A stretch of 64,000 nt of DNA from Armatimonadota bacterium (GTDB taxonomy: Bacteria; Armatimonadota; Fimbriimonadia; Fimbriimonadales; Fimbriimonadaceae): contig JAIUNY010000004.1 of NCBI GenBank assembly GCA_020161505.1, positions 62,001 through 126,000 on the forward strand. The letters run 5' to 3'. The position numbers and the translations under genes are program-made. Under the pieces are notes generated by a model that was not told the DNA's origin, did no database searches, and was given only the letters and a program-made list of their open reading frames with translations. Shown piece after piece: positions 1 to 8,444 of the stretch (positions are counted from its first letter, which is position 1; each line of letters begins with the position of its first letter).

Positions 1-1
1 G

Positions 2-58
2 AAGTTGGAGCACACTCAGCTGATGAAGGCGATGCATGTTGCATATGACGCAAGCTAA
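2..58 (+). CDS. C-terminal end of an upstream gene (partial)
   Basis: An open frame enters from the left edge and stops at TAA 56-58, with 18 codons visible. It is short and no family can be recognised. It is listed because it is open to the edge and the next gene starts with its own ribosome binding site 55 bases later. Confidence 0.3.
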   Translation, partial: KLEHTQLMKAMHVAYDAS

Positions 59-112
59 GCCTGACTATGTTGCAAGAACTACAGGATTTCTTTTGCCGTT
101 AGGAGAAGCGTG

Positions 113-1477
113 ATGAACCATCGCCTGATGACCGTCTTAGGTGTGGCTGCCCTGGCTAGCCTCGCCGCCGCTGTTTCCACCGAATCGATCAAGATTCCGC
201 ACGGACAAGATACGCTTGTCGGCACCGTGTATCGGCCCAATGGGTTCGATGCCAAGAAGAAGTATCCCGCTGTCATCGTGACGGGCGCTTGGTTCACGAT
301 CAAGGAGCAAATGCCCTCGTTCTACGCCCGACGATTTGCCGAGCAAGGCTACGTGGCTTTGGTGTTTGATTTCCGCAACTTCGGGGAGAGCACAGGCAAG
401 GCCCGGAACTTCGAGGACACTGTTGGCAAAACCAAGGATATCGGCGCGGCGGCGCGGTTCTTCGCCCAGCAACCCTATGTAGATTCGTCTCGACTCGCCG
501 GGATGGCGATGTGCGCATCCACGGGCTACATGGCGAATGCGATCGTGGAAGGGGCACCGTTCAAGGCGTTCGCAGCGAGTGCCCTGTGGATTCAAGACAA
601 GGCCACCGTCGAGGCGGTCTATGGGGGCGCGGATGCCGTCGCTGGGCTCATCAAGCAAGGCGATGAGGCACGGGCTGAGTTTGACAAGTCGGGCCGCGTG
701 ATTGATGTCCCGGCGGCTGGTGCTCCGGGGAGCAACGCGATCATGCAACAAGCTCCTTACTATCAAGATCCGAACCGTGGTTTGATTGCCAAGTGGGATA
801 ACAAGTTCGCGATCATGAGCTGGGGAAGCTGGCTTCGGTTTGATTCCCTGGCCGCAGCGTCTCGCATCAAGATCCCGACGCTTGTGATGCACAGCGACAA
901 CGCCGCCCTCCCTGCCAAGGCGCGAGAGTTCCATGCCAATCTCGCCGGTCCGAAGGCGATCTTCTGGTCAGAAGAACCCCATATGGACTTCTACGACAAC
1001 GAAGTTGCGGTGAATCGATCTGTCGGCTTGGCGATCGACCACTTTGATCGCTATCTTGCGAAGGCTAGCGATGTCGAAATGATCGAGGAGACGGTGCGTC
1101 AAGTGGCCAATTCGGTGGACGCGAAGAGCTGGGCGGGGGTTCGGCAACTCTTCGCCGATCAGCTCCTGGTCGATTACTCCTCTCTGGGTGGCCCGAAAGG
1201 CACCGTCAATTCGGATCAAATTGTAAAGGATTGGGCGGAATTCCATAACCAATTCTTCGCCATGCGGCACACCTATACGAACTTCGCCACCTCCGTGACG
1301 GGGAACACCGCAACCACTCGATACCAAGGAATCGCCAGCCTTTCTCGCCCCATCGGGGAGACGATGAACCGCTGGATCGTGGCGGGAGACTACGTAACGA
1401 CCCTCGAAAAGAAGTGCGGCAAGTGGATCGTCACGGGCACGACGTTCCAGCTGGGTTACCAGGTCGGAACTCCGTAG
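113..1477 (+). CDS. Secreted alpha/beta hydrolase with C-terminal SnoaL-like domain
   Basis: Exported hydrolase of the dienelactone-hydrolase type; the substrate is unknown. ATG 113 is preferred because AGGAG at 101-105 sits 7 bases upstream; an in-frame GTG at 110 is too close to it. Residues 1-20 are a signal peptide (VLGVAALASLAAA). The hydrolase core spans about 25-315. The nucleophile elbow GMAMCASTGY places Cys134 where serine hydrolases carry Ser, as in dienelactone hydrolases, and Asp262 (MHSDN) and His290 (EEPHMDF) fit the acid and base. Residues about 330-450 look like an NTF2/SnoaL-type fold, possibly a second binding pocket. A terminator hairpin follows at once, so this is probably a single-gene unit. 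Family assignment is fairly sure; the catalytic residues are inferred from position. Confidence 0.8.
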   Translation: MNHRLMTVLGVAALASLAAAVSTESIKIPHGQDTLVGTVYRPNGFDAKKKYPAVIVTGAWFTIKEQMPSFYARRFAEQGYVALVFDFRNFGESTGKARNFEDTVGKTKDIGAAARFFAQQPYVDSSRLAGMAMCASTGYMANAIVEGAPFKAFAASALWIQDKATVEAVYGGADAVAGLIKQGDEARAEFDKSGRVIDVPAAGAPGSNAIMQQAPYYQDPNRGLIAKWDNKFAIMSWGSWLRFDSLAAASRIKIPTLVMHSDNAALPAKAREFHANLAGPKAIFWSEEPHMDFYDNEVAVNRSVGLAIDHFDRYLAKASDVEMIEETVRQVANSVDAKSWAGVRQLFADQLLVDYSSLGGPKGTVNSDQIVKDWAEFHNQFFAMRHTYTNFATSVTGNTATTRYQGIASLSRPIGETMNRWIVAGDYVTTLEKKCGKWIVTGTTFQLGYQVGTP

Positions 1478-1501
1478 TCATCTGGTCAATCGGGAAGCGT
1501 G

Positions 1502-1535
1502 CGGGCAGGTGGTTTCACCTGCCCGTATTCTTTCT
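1502..1535 (+). terminator. Rho-independent terminator after the hydrolase gene
   Basis: Perfect 10-bp stem CGGGCAGGTG / CACCTGCCCG with loop GTTT, followed by TATTCTTTCT. It lies 24 bases after the stop of the upstream gene on the plus strand. Confidence 0.85.
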
Positions 1536-1618
1536 AGATTCTGCCTAGGCACGTCCCGGATGTGCGTTGTGCGAGGGTTAAGGGGTGGTTTCGGTGTGTA
1601 TCCTCAACACTTCTTCTC

Positions 1619-1969
1619 ATGGAATCGTTGGATCAGAGAGTGGTCTCCGCGCAAGCTGTCGCGGAAGTCGCCGAGCGTGAGTCGGGCGGAGAGCGTCCGG
1701 GGCTGGCCCTGGTCGTGGCCCTTGCCGCGATCGGGCTGTTCATCGCAACCGTGATCCTCCAGCAGCCAGCGTTTCTGGTGGCGGCGCTTGTCTTGCTGGC
1801 TCTTTCGGTTTGGTGCAAGATTCAGTCGCGATTCCTCAGCACAGCCGGAATCGCGATCATCGCCCTTGCCGTCGTCTGGCTTCTGCTGAACCGGTACTGG
1901 CTCTATGCAGGCGTCACCGTGCTCTGCGGACTCCTCGGCGGGTTTGTCGGCGGGCGCAAGAGCGGCTAA
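1619..1969 (+). CDS. Small membrane protein, unknown function
   Basis: A 116-residue protein with a short charged N-terminus (MESLDQRVVSAQ) followed by four closely spaced hydrophobic segments that fill the rest of the chain, ending GGFVGGRKSG. ATG 1619 is chosen because the upstream in-frame stretch from 1562 is Arg/Cys-rich and unlike a membrane protein N-terminus. There is no clear ribosome binding site. Its stop overlaps the stop of the convergent aldehyde dehydrogenase gene by four bases. No family recognised. Confidence 0.6.
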   Translation: MESLDQRVVSAQAVAEVAERESGGERPGLALVVALAAIGLFIATVILQQPAFLVAALVLLALSVWCKIQSRFLSTAGIAIIALAVVWLLLNRYWLYAGVTVLCGLLGGFVGGRKSG

Positions 1970-3447
1970 CCGGGGAGATTGGCCGCGATGAAATCCGGGG
2001 CGTCCTGGAAGGCCACCGGTCGGAGCCAGCGCTGGATTCCGGCGGTGCCGACACTCGTGAACCGTGAATCGCTCGAAGCTGGATAGGGGCCGCCGTGCTG
2101 CATCGCCGGGGAGACCTCGACGCCCGTCGGGAATCCATTGAAGATCACTCTCCCCACCCGTAACGAGAGAATGTGCGCGAGTGATTGAGTGAGTGTTTCG
2201 TCGCCTGGTTCCCAGTGGATTGACGCGGTCAGTTCGCCCGTAAACCGATGGGCCACGGCATCGAGTTCAGCCTCAGAATCACACTCGATGAGCAGCGTGC
2301 TTGGGCCAAAGACTTCGTGGAGCGCCTCGGCTGGGAAGTCTGCGAAAGTGGAGAAGACCTTTCCGCCCGGATGGTCGGCAAGAACCTCCACCCCTGGCAA
2401 AGCAGAGAGCGCCTGGCACCCTTGGCTAAAGGAATCCGCGATCCCATCGGTCAGCATCACGCCTTGGGCGGCACTGGAAAGGGCCTCCACGAGAGCCGAT
2501 TTGAATCGACTCCAGCCTTCGGATTTGATGCCGACGACAACTCCCGGATTGGTGCAGAACTGCCCGACCCCCATTGTCACGGAAGCAGCCAGACCCGTGC
2601 CGATGGCCTCGGAGCGAGACTCGAGCGCGGAGCGGAGGAGGAAAACCGGATTCACGCTGCCCATTTCGGCGAAAACGGGGATCGGGGTGGGGCGAGCGGC
2701 GGCGAGATCCATGAGGGCACGACCGGCTCTCGCGGATCCCGTGAATCCGACCCCTCGGATCGCCGGATGTTGCACAAGGATCTGCCCCACTTCCGCTCCG
2801 CCGTGAACCATCGAAAAGAGCCCCGCGGGCAAATTCAGGGTTTGAATGGCATCGGTGATCGCCCGCCCCACCAGTTCGGAAGTCCCAGGATGGGCGGGGT
2901 GAGCCTTCACGATGACCGGGGATCCCGCGGCGAGAGCGGACGCGGTATCTCCACCCGCCACCGAGAAGGCGAGCGGGAAATTGCTCGCTCCGAACACCGC
3001 CACCGGTCCAAGCGGGAAGTGCATCCGCTTGAGATCTGGCTTGGGAAGCGGAGTGCGTGCAGGATCGGCAGGGTCATGGCGGAAGTCGAGATGCGATTTG
3101 GTGTGGATGAGGGCGGAAAATTGCCTTAATTGGCCACACGTTCGACCTCTCTCGCCGGTCAAGCGGGCCAGAGGAAGGGCGGTTTCGGCGTGGGCGCGTT
3201 CGAGCAGTTCCTCGCCGAGAGCCTCGATATTCGTCGCGATTTGGTCGAGCAGGTTCGCCAGGGCTTCGGCGGGGATCGTTCCGACTTCGGCCGCCGCCAT
3301 GCAAGCGGCATCGACTTCGTCGCGTGTCGCGATCCAGAAGAGCCCGGGAAGTTCCTCTCCCGTGAGGCGGTGGTGAACAGAAAAGGTTTGGTCAGAGCTC
3401 GTGCCCTCTGCTCCTGCAATCAAGTTTGACCCAGTGATTTGTAGCAT
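1966..3447 (-). CDS. Alpha-ketoglutarate semialdehyde dehydrogenase
   Basis: NAD(P)-dependent oxidation of alpha-ketoglutarate semialdehyde to alpha-ketoglutarate, the last step of hydroxyproline degradation. The 493-residue aldehyde dehydrogenase fold shows Asn156 (GASNFP), the cofactor-site Lys181 (VIVKAHPAHP), the general base Glu261 in FAEMGSVNPVFLL and the nucleophile Cys298 in GVGQFCTNPG. The last two motifs are typical of the 2,5-dioxovalerate dehydrogenase branch. ATG 3447 is chosen because it lies 7 bases after the stop of the upstream dehydrogenase gene; a longer frame reaching 3513 would run into that gene. It is the last gene of a four-gene minus-strand operon. Arabinose or glucarate catabolism could use the same enzyme, but the neighbours point to hydroxyproline. 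Confidence 0.9.
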   Translation of the reverse strand: MLQITGSNLIAGAEGTSSDQTFSVHHRLTGEELPGLFWIATRDEVDAACMAAAEVGTIPAEALANLLDQIATNIEALGEELLERAHAETALPLARLTGERGRTCGQLRQFSALIHTKSHLDFRHDPADPARTPLPKPDLKRMHFPLGPVAVFGASNFPLAFSVAGGDTASALAAGSPVIVKAHPAHPGTSELVGRAITDAIQTLNLPAGLFSMVHGGAEVGQILVQHPAIRGVGFTGSARAGRALMDLAAARPTPIPVFAEMGSVNPVFLLRSALESRSEAIGTGLAASVTMGVGQFCTNPGVVVGIKSEGWSRFKSALVEALSSAAQGVMLTDGIADSFSQGCQALSALPGVEVLADHPGGKVFSTFADFPAEALHEVFGPSTLLIECDSEAELDAVAHRFTGELTASIHWEPGDETLTQSLAHILSLRVGRVIFNGFPTGVEVSPAMQHGGPYPASSDSRFTSVGTAGIQRWLRPVAFQDAPDFIAANLPG

Positions 3448-3454
3448 TTCAGTT

Positions 3455-4684
3455 TTAGAACCTGTTTGGATCAAGTCGATCCATCTCAAACGGGGAGGCG
3501 TCCCCCTCGACAATTTGGCGCACGATTTCGCCGGTGACGGCGCCCAAACTCAGACCGAGCATGGCATGGCCTTGGGCGACAATGACGTGATTGTTCACGG
3601 GGAGTCGGCCGATGGCGGGCAGTCCATCCGGGAGGCAGGGTCGCAGACCCGTCCAGACCGCTTCTACTTGATTCAGGGCGTCCTTGGCGGTCGGGAAGAC
3701 GCGAGAAACCGACTTCTTGATGCCATTGAGCCGGGCTTGATTGACTCCTTCTTCCTTCGCGCCGAGCTCCATGGTGCCAGCGACTTTAGTAACCTCACCC
3801 ATCGGGGTGATGGCGACTCGGGCATCGACGAGCAGCGCAGGGACGCGGAGGGGGAGGGCTTCATGCGGGATCAGCATGGAGTAGCCTTTTCCCGAGATCA
3901 GCGGAAGGTCGAGGCCGAGGCTTTTCAGAAGGCCCTGCCCGAACGATCCTGTCGCTAAGACGACTTGATCGCAAGGATGATCGGTCGTTGTGGTGCGAAC
4001 AATTCCAGGCTCGATTGAGTGGACCTTGGAAGACGATTCATAGACACATCCTAGTTCCCGAAGTCTCTTCCGCAGGGCAGCGAGGAGATCGTACGGGCGC
4101 AAGTGGGAGTCGTCCGCCATGTGGGTCGCTCCGTGGAGCTTGGCACCTGCTTCGGGTTCGCGGGCGGCAAATCCCGCCGCATCGACCGAGTCACCTCGAA
4201 GGCCAAGCTGCTTGGCCCGGTTCAGCAGGGCGAGCTCGTGGGTGAAAGATTCCTCCGTCTCGCACAGCATCCACAGTCCGGAGTGGGTCAGTCCAAAATC
4301 ATCAAGTTCAGACGTCCAAGTGCTATAAATCTGCTTGCTGCGAAGGCTGAGATCGCGAATGAGGAGTTCGCTCTCCTTTTCGTGTCGCTTGTTGGCGAAG
4401 CTTGCGAATCGGGCCATCCACGCGAGCGTTTCTGGCTTCGGAGGCATCGCGATTCCGAAGGGGCTCTCGGGGCGCCACGCCATTTTCAGGCCGTTTTGTA
4501 TCATCCCGGCGGCAGCAAGTGGCACAAAGTGACTGGGCACCAAGTATCCAGCGTTCCCATCGGAGCAACGAGCGGCTTCGGGAGCGCGCTCGTCGAGCAC
4601 GGTGACTTTGTGGCCTGCCTTGGTGAGTTCGTAGGCGCAACTCAGGCCGATGATGCCAGCCCCCACGACAACAACTACGCTCAT
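3455..4684 (-). CDS. FAD-dependent D-hydroxyproline dehydrogenase (D-amino acid oxidase family)
   Basis: A 409-residue DAO-type flavoprotein expected to oxidise cis-4-hydroxy-D-proline to 1-pyrroline-4-hydroxy-2-carboxylate. The N-terminal FAD site VVVVGAGIIGLS (Gly8, Gly10, Gly13) is followed by an acidic residue ending strand two (VTVLDE). The C-terminal part has WTGLRPCLPDGLPAIGRL and GHAMLGLSLG, the second FAD-binding region typical of DadA-like enzymes. Its start overlaps the stop of the epimerase gene as ATGA, so translation is probably coupled. DadA-type D-alanine dehydrogenase would look similar; the specificity rests on the operon. Confidence 0.85.
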   Translation of the reverse strand: MSVVVVVGAGIIGLSCAYELTKAGHKVTVLDERAPEAARCSDGNAGYLVPSHFVPLAAAGMIQNGLKMAWRPESPFGIAMPPKPETLAWMARFASFANKRHEKESELLIRDLSLRSKQIYSTWTSELDDFGLTHSGLWMLCETEESFTHELALLNRAKQLGLRGDSVDAAGFAAREPEAGAKLHGATHMADDSHLRPYDLLAALRKRLRELGCVYESSSKVHSIEPGIVRTTTTDHPCDQVVLATGSFGQGLLKSLGLDLPLISGKGYSMLIPHEALPLRVPALLVDARVAITPMGEVTKVAGTMELGAKEEGVNQARLNGIKKSVSRVFPTAKDALNQVEAVWTGLRPCLPDGLPAIGRLPVNNHVIVAQGHAMLGLSLGAVTGEIVRQIVEGDASPFEMDRLDPNRF

Positions 4685-5622
4685 GGCAGCCCCTCGGCGT
4701 TCGGGATTCCACGGTGGAAAGGATCGGATGGGTCGAAGAAAAGCGTTGACTTCGCGGTCACGAATGCTCGGCCCGAAATGGTTGGGATCGCACCTCCTTC
4801 AACTACCTGATAGCTCCCGGTGAACTCACTCCCGGTGATGCTCTGCTGAGTCCAAATCTCACCCTCTGCGAGTTCTCCGTGGGCGGCGAGGCAGGCGAGC
4901 TTCGCAGAGGTTCCGGTGCCGCAGGGGCTTCGATCGTAAGCAAATCCAGGGCATAGCACGAAGTTGCGTCCCCGGTTCTGGCCCAGCGATGACGTGAGTT
5001 CGATATGATCAATTTCGTCGCCATTTGCTCCTGTTATCTGGTCGCGATCGAGCACTCTTCGAATCTCGCTGGAGAAGCTCATCAGCTCCGGAAGGTTCCG
5101 GTAGCTGAGGTCGAGCCCGTGGTCGGAACAGAGGAAAAACCAGTTGCCGCCCCAGGCGATGTCCCCGTGGATCGTTCTCCCCGAAGGAAGACTCACCGGC
5201 ACACCGGAGGCATGGAGGGAGGCGGTCACGTTCTGGAACGTCACCGCTCCCGAAGTGTCGCGTTCGGCGGTGACCACACCGACCCGAGTCTCGAATGTGA
5301 GCCTCGGCTTTTCGTTCGGGTTCAGCCAGTGGAGACTCTCCATGACCCCGATCAGCCCGTGCCCGCACATGCCGAGAAGTCCGACATTATTGAAGAAAAC
5401 AAGTCCATAGTCGGCGACCTGACTCTCCGTGATGATCGCACCGATGATGATGTCGGATCCATAAGGTTCGTTGCAGATCGCTCCGAGTACAGAGCCCAGA
5501 CCATCATACAAGCGGAGGGCCTTGTCGGCAACGGTATCTCCCCCCAACGCGATAGATCCCGGCAGGATCAATCGCGTGGGCTCGCCTCCGGTATGAGAGT
5601 CGATGACTTCCAGGGATTTCAT
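4681..5622 (-). CDS. 4-hydroxyproline 2-epimerase (proline racemase family)
   Basis: Converts trans-4-hydroxy-L-proline to cis-4-hydroxy-D-proline, a cofactor-free two-base reaction. It has 313 residues. Both catalytic cysteines are present: Cys86 in LGMCGHGL and Cys234 in RSPCGTGTSAK. The N-terminal DSHTGGEPTR is also characteristic of the family. True proline racemases share the Cys pair, but the adjacent deaminase and semialdehyde dehydrogenase favour the hydroxyproline epimerase. It is six bases downstream of the deaminase gene and overlaps the next gene by ATGA. Confidence 0.9.
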   Translation of the reverse strand: MKSLEVIDSHTGGEPTRLILPGSIALGGDTVADKALRLYDGLGSVLGAICNEPYGSDIIIGAIITESQVADYGLVFFNNVGLLGMCGHGLIGVMESLHWLNPNEKPRLTFETRVGVVTAERDTSGAVTFQNVTASLHASGVPVSLPSGRTIHGDIAWGGNWFFLCSDHGLDLSYRNLPELMSFSSEIRRVLDRDQITGANGDEIDHIELTSSLGQNRGRNFVLCPGFAYDRSPCGTGTSAKLACLAAHGELAEGEIWTQQSITGSEFTGSYQVVEGGAIPTISGRAFVTAKSTLFFDPSDPFHRGIPNAEGLP

Positions 5623-5628
5623 CGAGGC

Positions 5629-6540
5629 TTAATCCACAGTCGGCCGATGGGCCAAGGCGTGAGCAAGGACATCTAAAACATGTTGCCTTTCGGCTCCTTC
5701 CAGGCCCAGGCGAGGCAGACGAACGGTTTCAGATCCCATGCCCAACTCTTGAATGACCAGCTTGATGTTCTGGACAAACTTTGTTCCGACATCGAGGTGG
5801 AGGAGTGGGGTGTACCAGCGATAGAGTTCAAGCGCGGCATCCCACTGCTTGGCCATCATCAGATCCCAGAGCTTCTGATTCTCCTTGGGGAAGGCGAGAC
5901 CAATTCCCGCAATCCATCCCGTCGCGCCCAGCATTGCACATTCCAGTGCAAGGTCATCGACGCCTGCGAAGATGGTAAAGCGGTTCCCCGCGTGGTTAAA
6001 GATGTCGGTAATGCGGCGAACATCTCCGCTCGATTCCTTCACCGCCACCATCTGATCCAACTCCCCTAACTCAGCGAGCATATCCGGCGTGATATCTACA
6101 TGATAAGCTAAGGGGTTGTTGTAGATAATAAACGGCTTATCCGTCGCTCCGGCGACGGTTCGGTAATGAGCTAAGGTTTCGCCTCGATCGGCTCGGTATG
6201 CCATACAGGGGAGCAACATATATCCGTCTGCTCCTGCCGCCTCGGCGGCGCGGACATAGTCACACGCTGCCCCGGTATTCAGTTCGCTCACCCCGCTGAC
6301 GACCGGGATCTTGCCGTTCGCCACCGATTTCGCAACACGAATCACTTCGAGCTTTTCTTCCCGATTCAAGGCGTTGTTCTCCCCAAGAGAGCCCAGCATC
6401 ACGAACCCCGCGACCCCCGAATCAAGCAGGATCTGGAGGTGAGCCCCGGTGGCATCGAGGTTCAGCGATCCATCGGCGTGAAATTGGGTCGTGGCGGCGG
6501 GAAAGACATCTCTCCAATCAGAACCAGGCAGGGCAGGCAT
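5629..6540 (-). CDS. 1-pyrroline-4-hydroxy-2-carboxylate deaminase (DapA family)
   Basis: Schiff-base lyase of the dihydrodipicolinate synthase family. In this operon it should deaminate and dehydrate 1-pyrroline-4-hydroxy-2-carboxylate to alpha-ketoglutarate semialdehyde. The 303-residue TIM barrel has the lysine at 168 (MVAVKESSGD), the tyrosine at 140 (IIYNNPLAYHVD) and GSLGEN in place of the GTTGE of true DapA. It is the first gene of the operon; the intergenic stretch to the divergent small genes at 6751 should hold the promoter. The reaction is assigned from context and family, not from specificity residues. Confidence 0.85.
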   Translation of the reverse strand: MPALPGSDWRDVFPAATTQFHADGSLNLDATGAHLQILLDSGVAGFVMLGSLGENNALNREEKLEVIRVAKSVANGKIPVVSGVSELNTGAACDYVRAAEAAGADGYMLLPCMAYRADRGETLAHYRTVAGATDKPFIIYNNPLAYHVDITPDMLAELGELDQMVAVKESSGDVRRITDIFNHAGNRFTIFAGVDDLALECAMLGATGWIAGIGLAFPKENQKLWDLMMAKQWDAALELYRWYTPLLHLDVGTKFVQNIKLVIQELGMGSETVRLPRLGLEGAERQHVLDVLAHALAHRPTVD

Positions 6541-6750
6541 AGCGTTCTCACGTTACCTCTATGCCGATTCGCTGGGCAACCGGAACGGGATGCAACGGCG
6601 AAGTGCGCGGCGCGTACCGATGCTATGGAGCGCATTCAGCTCTGGATCCGGAATCATTCACCCAGGTCCTTCTTGAGACGATGCATGGTCTGGCCCTCGG
6701 AGTTCTCGAATTCCTTGCGTCACTCATCCTCGGAACCTGACAACTTGACC

Positions 6751-6903
6751 ATGAGCATTTGGAACGACGAGAATGAATCGTGGAGAGACCGGCTCGGACT
6801 CGACCAAGCAGTGGCTTTCCTCGGTGCCCTTTGGAAGATCGTGACCTGGCCGATTCGGGCTTTGGCGAATCTTCCGCACTGGCTCATCAACTTCTTCAAC
6901 TGA
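6751..6903 (+). CDS. Small Trp-rich protein, unknown (copy 1)
   Basis: A 50-residue reading frame: charged start MSIWNDENESWRDRLG, then an amphipathic to hydrophobic half with ALWKIVTWPIRALANLPHW and end LINFFN. No strong ribosome binding site is visible. Support comes from the neighbouring 53-residue frame at 6923, which has the same layout (charged N-terminus, then LW-x-hydrophobic-P-x-R, then a Trp/Phe end). A membrane-surface peptide or a small envelope-associated protein is possible; the function is unknown. Confidence 0.45.
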   Translation: MSIWNDENESWRDRLGLDQAVAFLGALWKIVTWPIRALANLPHWLINFFN

Positions 6904-6922
6904 GTGAATAGAGAGGTTCGCA

Positions 6923-7084
6923 ATGACCATGCGATTTTGGAAAGAAGACCGCGAGCGCACCCGGCGGCGGGAAGAGCAGAGGGAATGGCTGGGGATAGCC
7001 GAGGATCTCTCGCGCGGCCTTTGGCGGGCGATCGCGGCACCGGTGCGGTGGTGCAACGGTCTGTGGGAATTCCTGTCTCCCTAA
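6923..7084 (+). CDS. Small Trp-rich protein, unknown (copy 2)
   Basis: A 53-residue frame starting at ATG 6923 with GAGAGG at 6911-6916, six bases upstream. The first half is very basic and acidic (KEDRERTRRREEQREW). The second half GLWRAIAAPVRWCNGLW resembles the second half of the preceding 50-residue frame, and the chain ends WEFLSP. The two frames are 19 bases apart and end 36 bases before ribH, so they may share a transcript with it. Function unknown. Confidence 0.5.
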   Translation: MTMRFWKEDRERTRRREEQREWLGIAEDLSRGLWRAIAAPVRWCNGLWEFLSP

Positions 7085-7120
7085 CCGCGATCGGGGAATC
7101 CGCCATACTTTCCAGCAGAC

Positions 7121-7540
7121 ATGGCAAAAACGGTGGCGATTATTGCGGCTCAGTGGAACGAGCTAGTGGTCAATGCTCTGGTCGAAGGGGCGGTGGACAC
7201 GCTTCAATCCAGCGGCTACGAATCCGTGGTCATCCGTGTGCCGGGAACTTGGGAAATCCCGCTTGTCGCCCAAAAGGCACTCTCCAGCCATGTGGGAGTC
7301 GTGGCCCTCGGCTGCATTCTGCAAGGAGCCACCACCCACGCCGCTCTGCTCGCCGGAGATGTCAGCTCCGCGCTCATGAAGCTCCAACTGGAATCGGGCA
7401 AGCCGATTTCCTGGGGGATCCTCACGCCGGAAACTCAGGAGCAAGCATTCGAGCGAGCGGGAATGAAGCTCGGCAACAAAGGTCGAGAAGCCGCCGGGGC
7501 ACTCGTCGACAGTCTGCGCGTGCTCGATTCGCTCAGCTGA
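7121..7540 (+). CDS. ribH: 6,7-dimethyl-8-ribityllumazine synthase
   Basis: Condenses 5-amino-6-ribitylamino-uracil with 3,4-dihydroxy-2-butanone 4-phosphate, the penultimate step of riboflavin synthesis. The 139-residue length is normal. Motifs are AAQWNELV at 9-16, the substrate loop VPGTWEIPL at 40-48, LGCILQGATTH with the catalytic His at 73, and SWGILTPETQEQA followed by GNKGREAA. The usual RGET turn is QGAT here. No FMN riboswitch was recognised upstream, and other rib genes are not in the window. Confidence 0.92.
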   Translation: MAKTVAIIAAQWNELVVNALVEGAVDTLQSSGYESVVIRVPGTWEIPLVAQKALSSHVGVVALGCILQGATTHAALLAGDVSSALMKLQLESGKPISWGILTPETQEQAFERAGMKLGNKGREAAGALVDSLRVLDSLS

Positions 7541-7617
7541 GTCGGCGCATCTAGCCAAAAGGGCCGGATTTCCCTCGAACCGGGAGTGTCCAGCGGTCTG
7601 AAAACGTCTGGATCATC

Positions 7618-8337
7618 ATGACGACCGCACTTGTGCTGGCGAGCCTTGCCCAGACTCAACGCGATATTCCGACCCAAGTTGTGCCGAGCGTGCCGACCTT
7701 CGTCCACACGGTTCCCGCCGATGCCAACGCCAAGGACTTTCAGCCTGCAACGACCCAGCTCCACACGGTCACGGTCACGCTGAGCAAGGAAACGGCGACG
7801 ATCGAGACGGTGACGCTCTTCCGCAACCCCAATGCCACGGCGCTCATGGGCACGCTGCGCATGCCCTTCTTCAGCCACGGATTCAGCCCTCGGGCAACGG
7901 GCGAAATCACCGCGACCTGGAACAAAGGCCCGATGACAGGAGGGCGACGGGTGAACGACACGACCCTCGTGATGCCAGGGAAGACCGACGCGGTGGTGCC
8001 CACCCAGGGTGCAGTTTACGAGTGGCCGGGGGCGATCCCGGCAAAGGGCACAGGAACCCTGCGCACCAGTTTCCAGATCCCCCTCGCGAAGGTGGCGCTC
8101 GGGCAAACAGCGCGACAATTTGCCCTCCACATTCCCCCGATGTCGGCTCCGACCGAACAGCTCCAGGTGGCGATCAAGTTCTCCCCCGAGATCGTGTTTG
8201 GCGTGCTCAACAGCCAAGGCCCGTTCGGCACGTTCCAAACCGGCCCGAACGGATCCTTCGCCAAGTGGGATGGCAAAACCGCAACCAAGGAAGGCTATGT
8301 GCTCTTCCGGTTCTATCCCAACGAAGTCGGCGGCTAA
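7618..8337 (+). CDS. Secreted protein of unknown function
   Basis: A 239-residue protein with a short hydrophobic N-terminus (MTTALVLASLAQTQ) that could be a signal peptide with little n-region. The rest is rich in Thr, Pro and Val and appears all-beta, with phrases such as LHTVTVTLSKETATIETVTLFRNP cut by glycine turns. It contains no cysteine. It stands alone between ribH and the convergent cheW gene. No family recognised. Confidence 0.65.
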   Translation: MTTALVLASLAQTQRDIPTQVVPSVPTFVHTVPADANAKDFQPATTQLHTVTVTLSKETATIETVTLFRNPNATALMGTLRMPFFSHGFSPRATGEITATWNKGPMTGGRRVNDTTLVMPGKTDAVVPTQGAVYEWPGAIPAKGTGTLRTSFQIPLAKVALGQTARQFALHIPPMSAPTEQLQVAIKFSPEIVFGVLNSQGPFGTFQTGPNGSFAKWDGKTATKEGYVLFRFYPNEVGG

Positions 8338-8354
8338 CCCGGCCTCAACAAAAA

Positions 8355-8388
8355 ACGTCCCCCGAAACATCCGTGTCTCGGGGGACGT
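8355..8388 (-). terminator. Terminator of the cheW gene
   Basis: Perfect 11-bp inverted repeat ACGTCCCCCGA / TCGGGGGACGT. On the minus strand it is followed by TTTTTTGTTG (plus-strand A-run just before 8356), so it ends the cheW transcript. It lies between the convergent stops at 8337 and 8445 and may also stop the plus strand. Confidence 0.9.
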
Positions 8389-8444
8389 GGTGCAGAACGA
8401 GAGCGCGAATCCTTTGCGCTCGCTCAATTCGTGTGAATCCTGGC

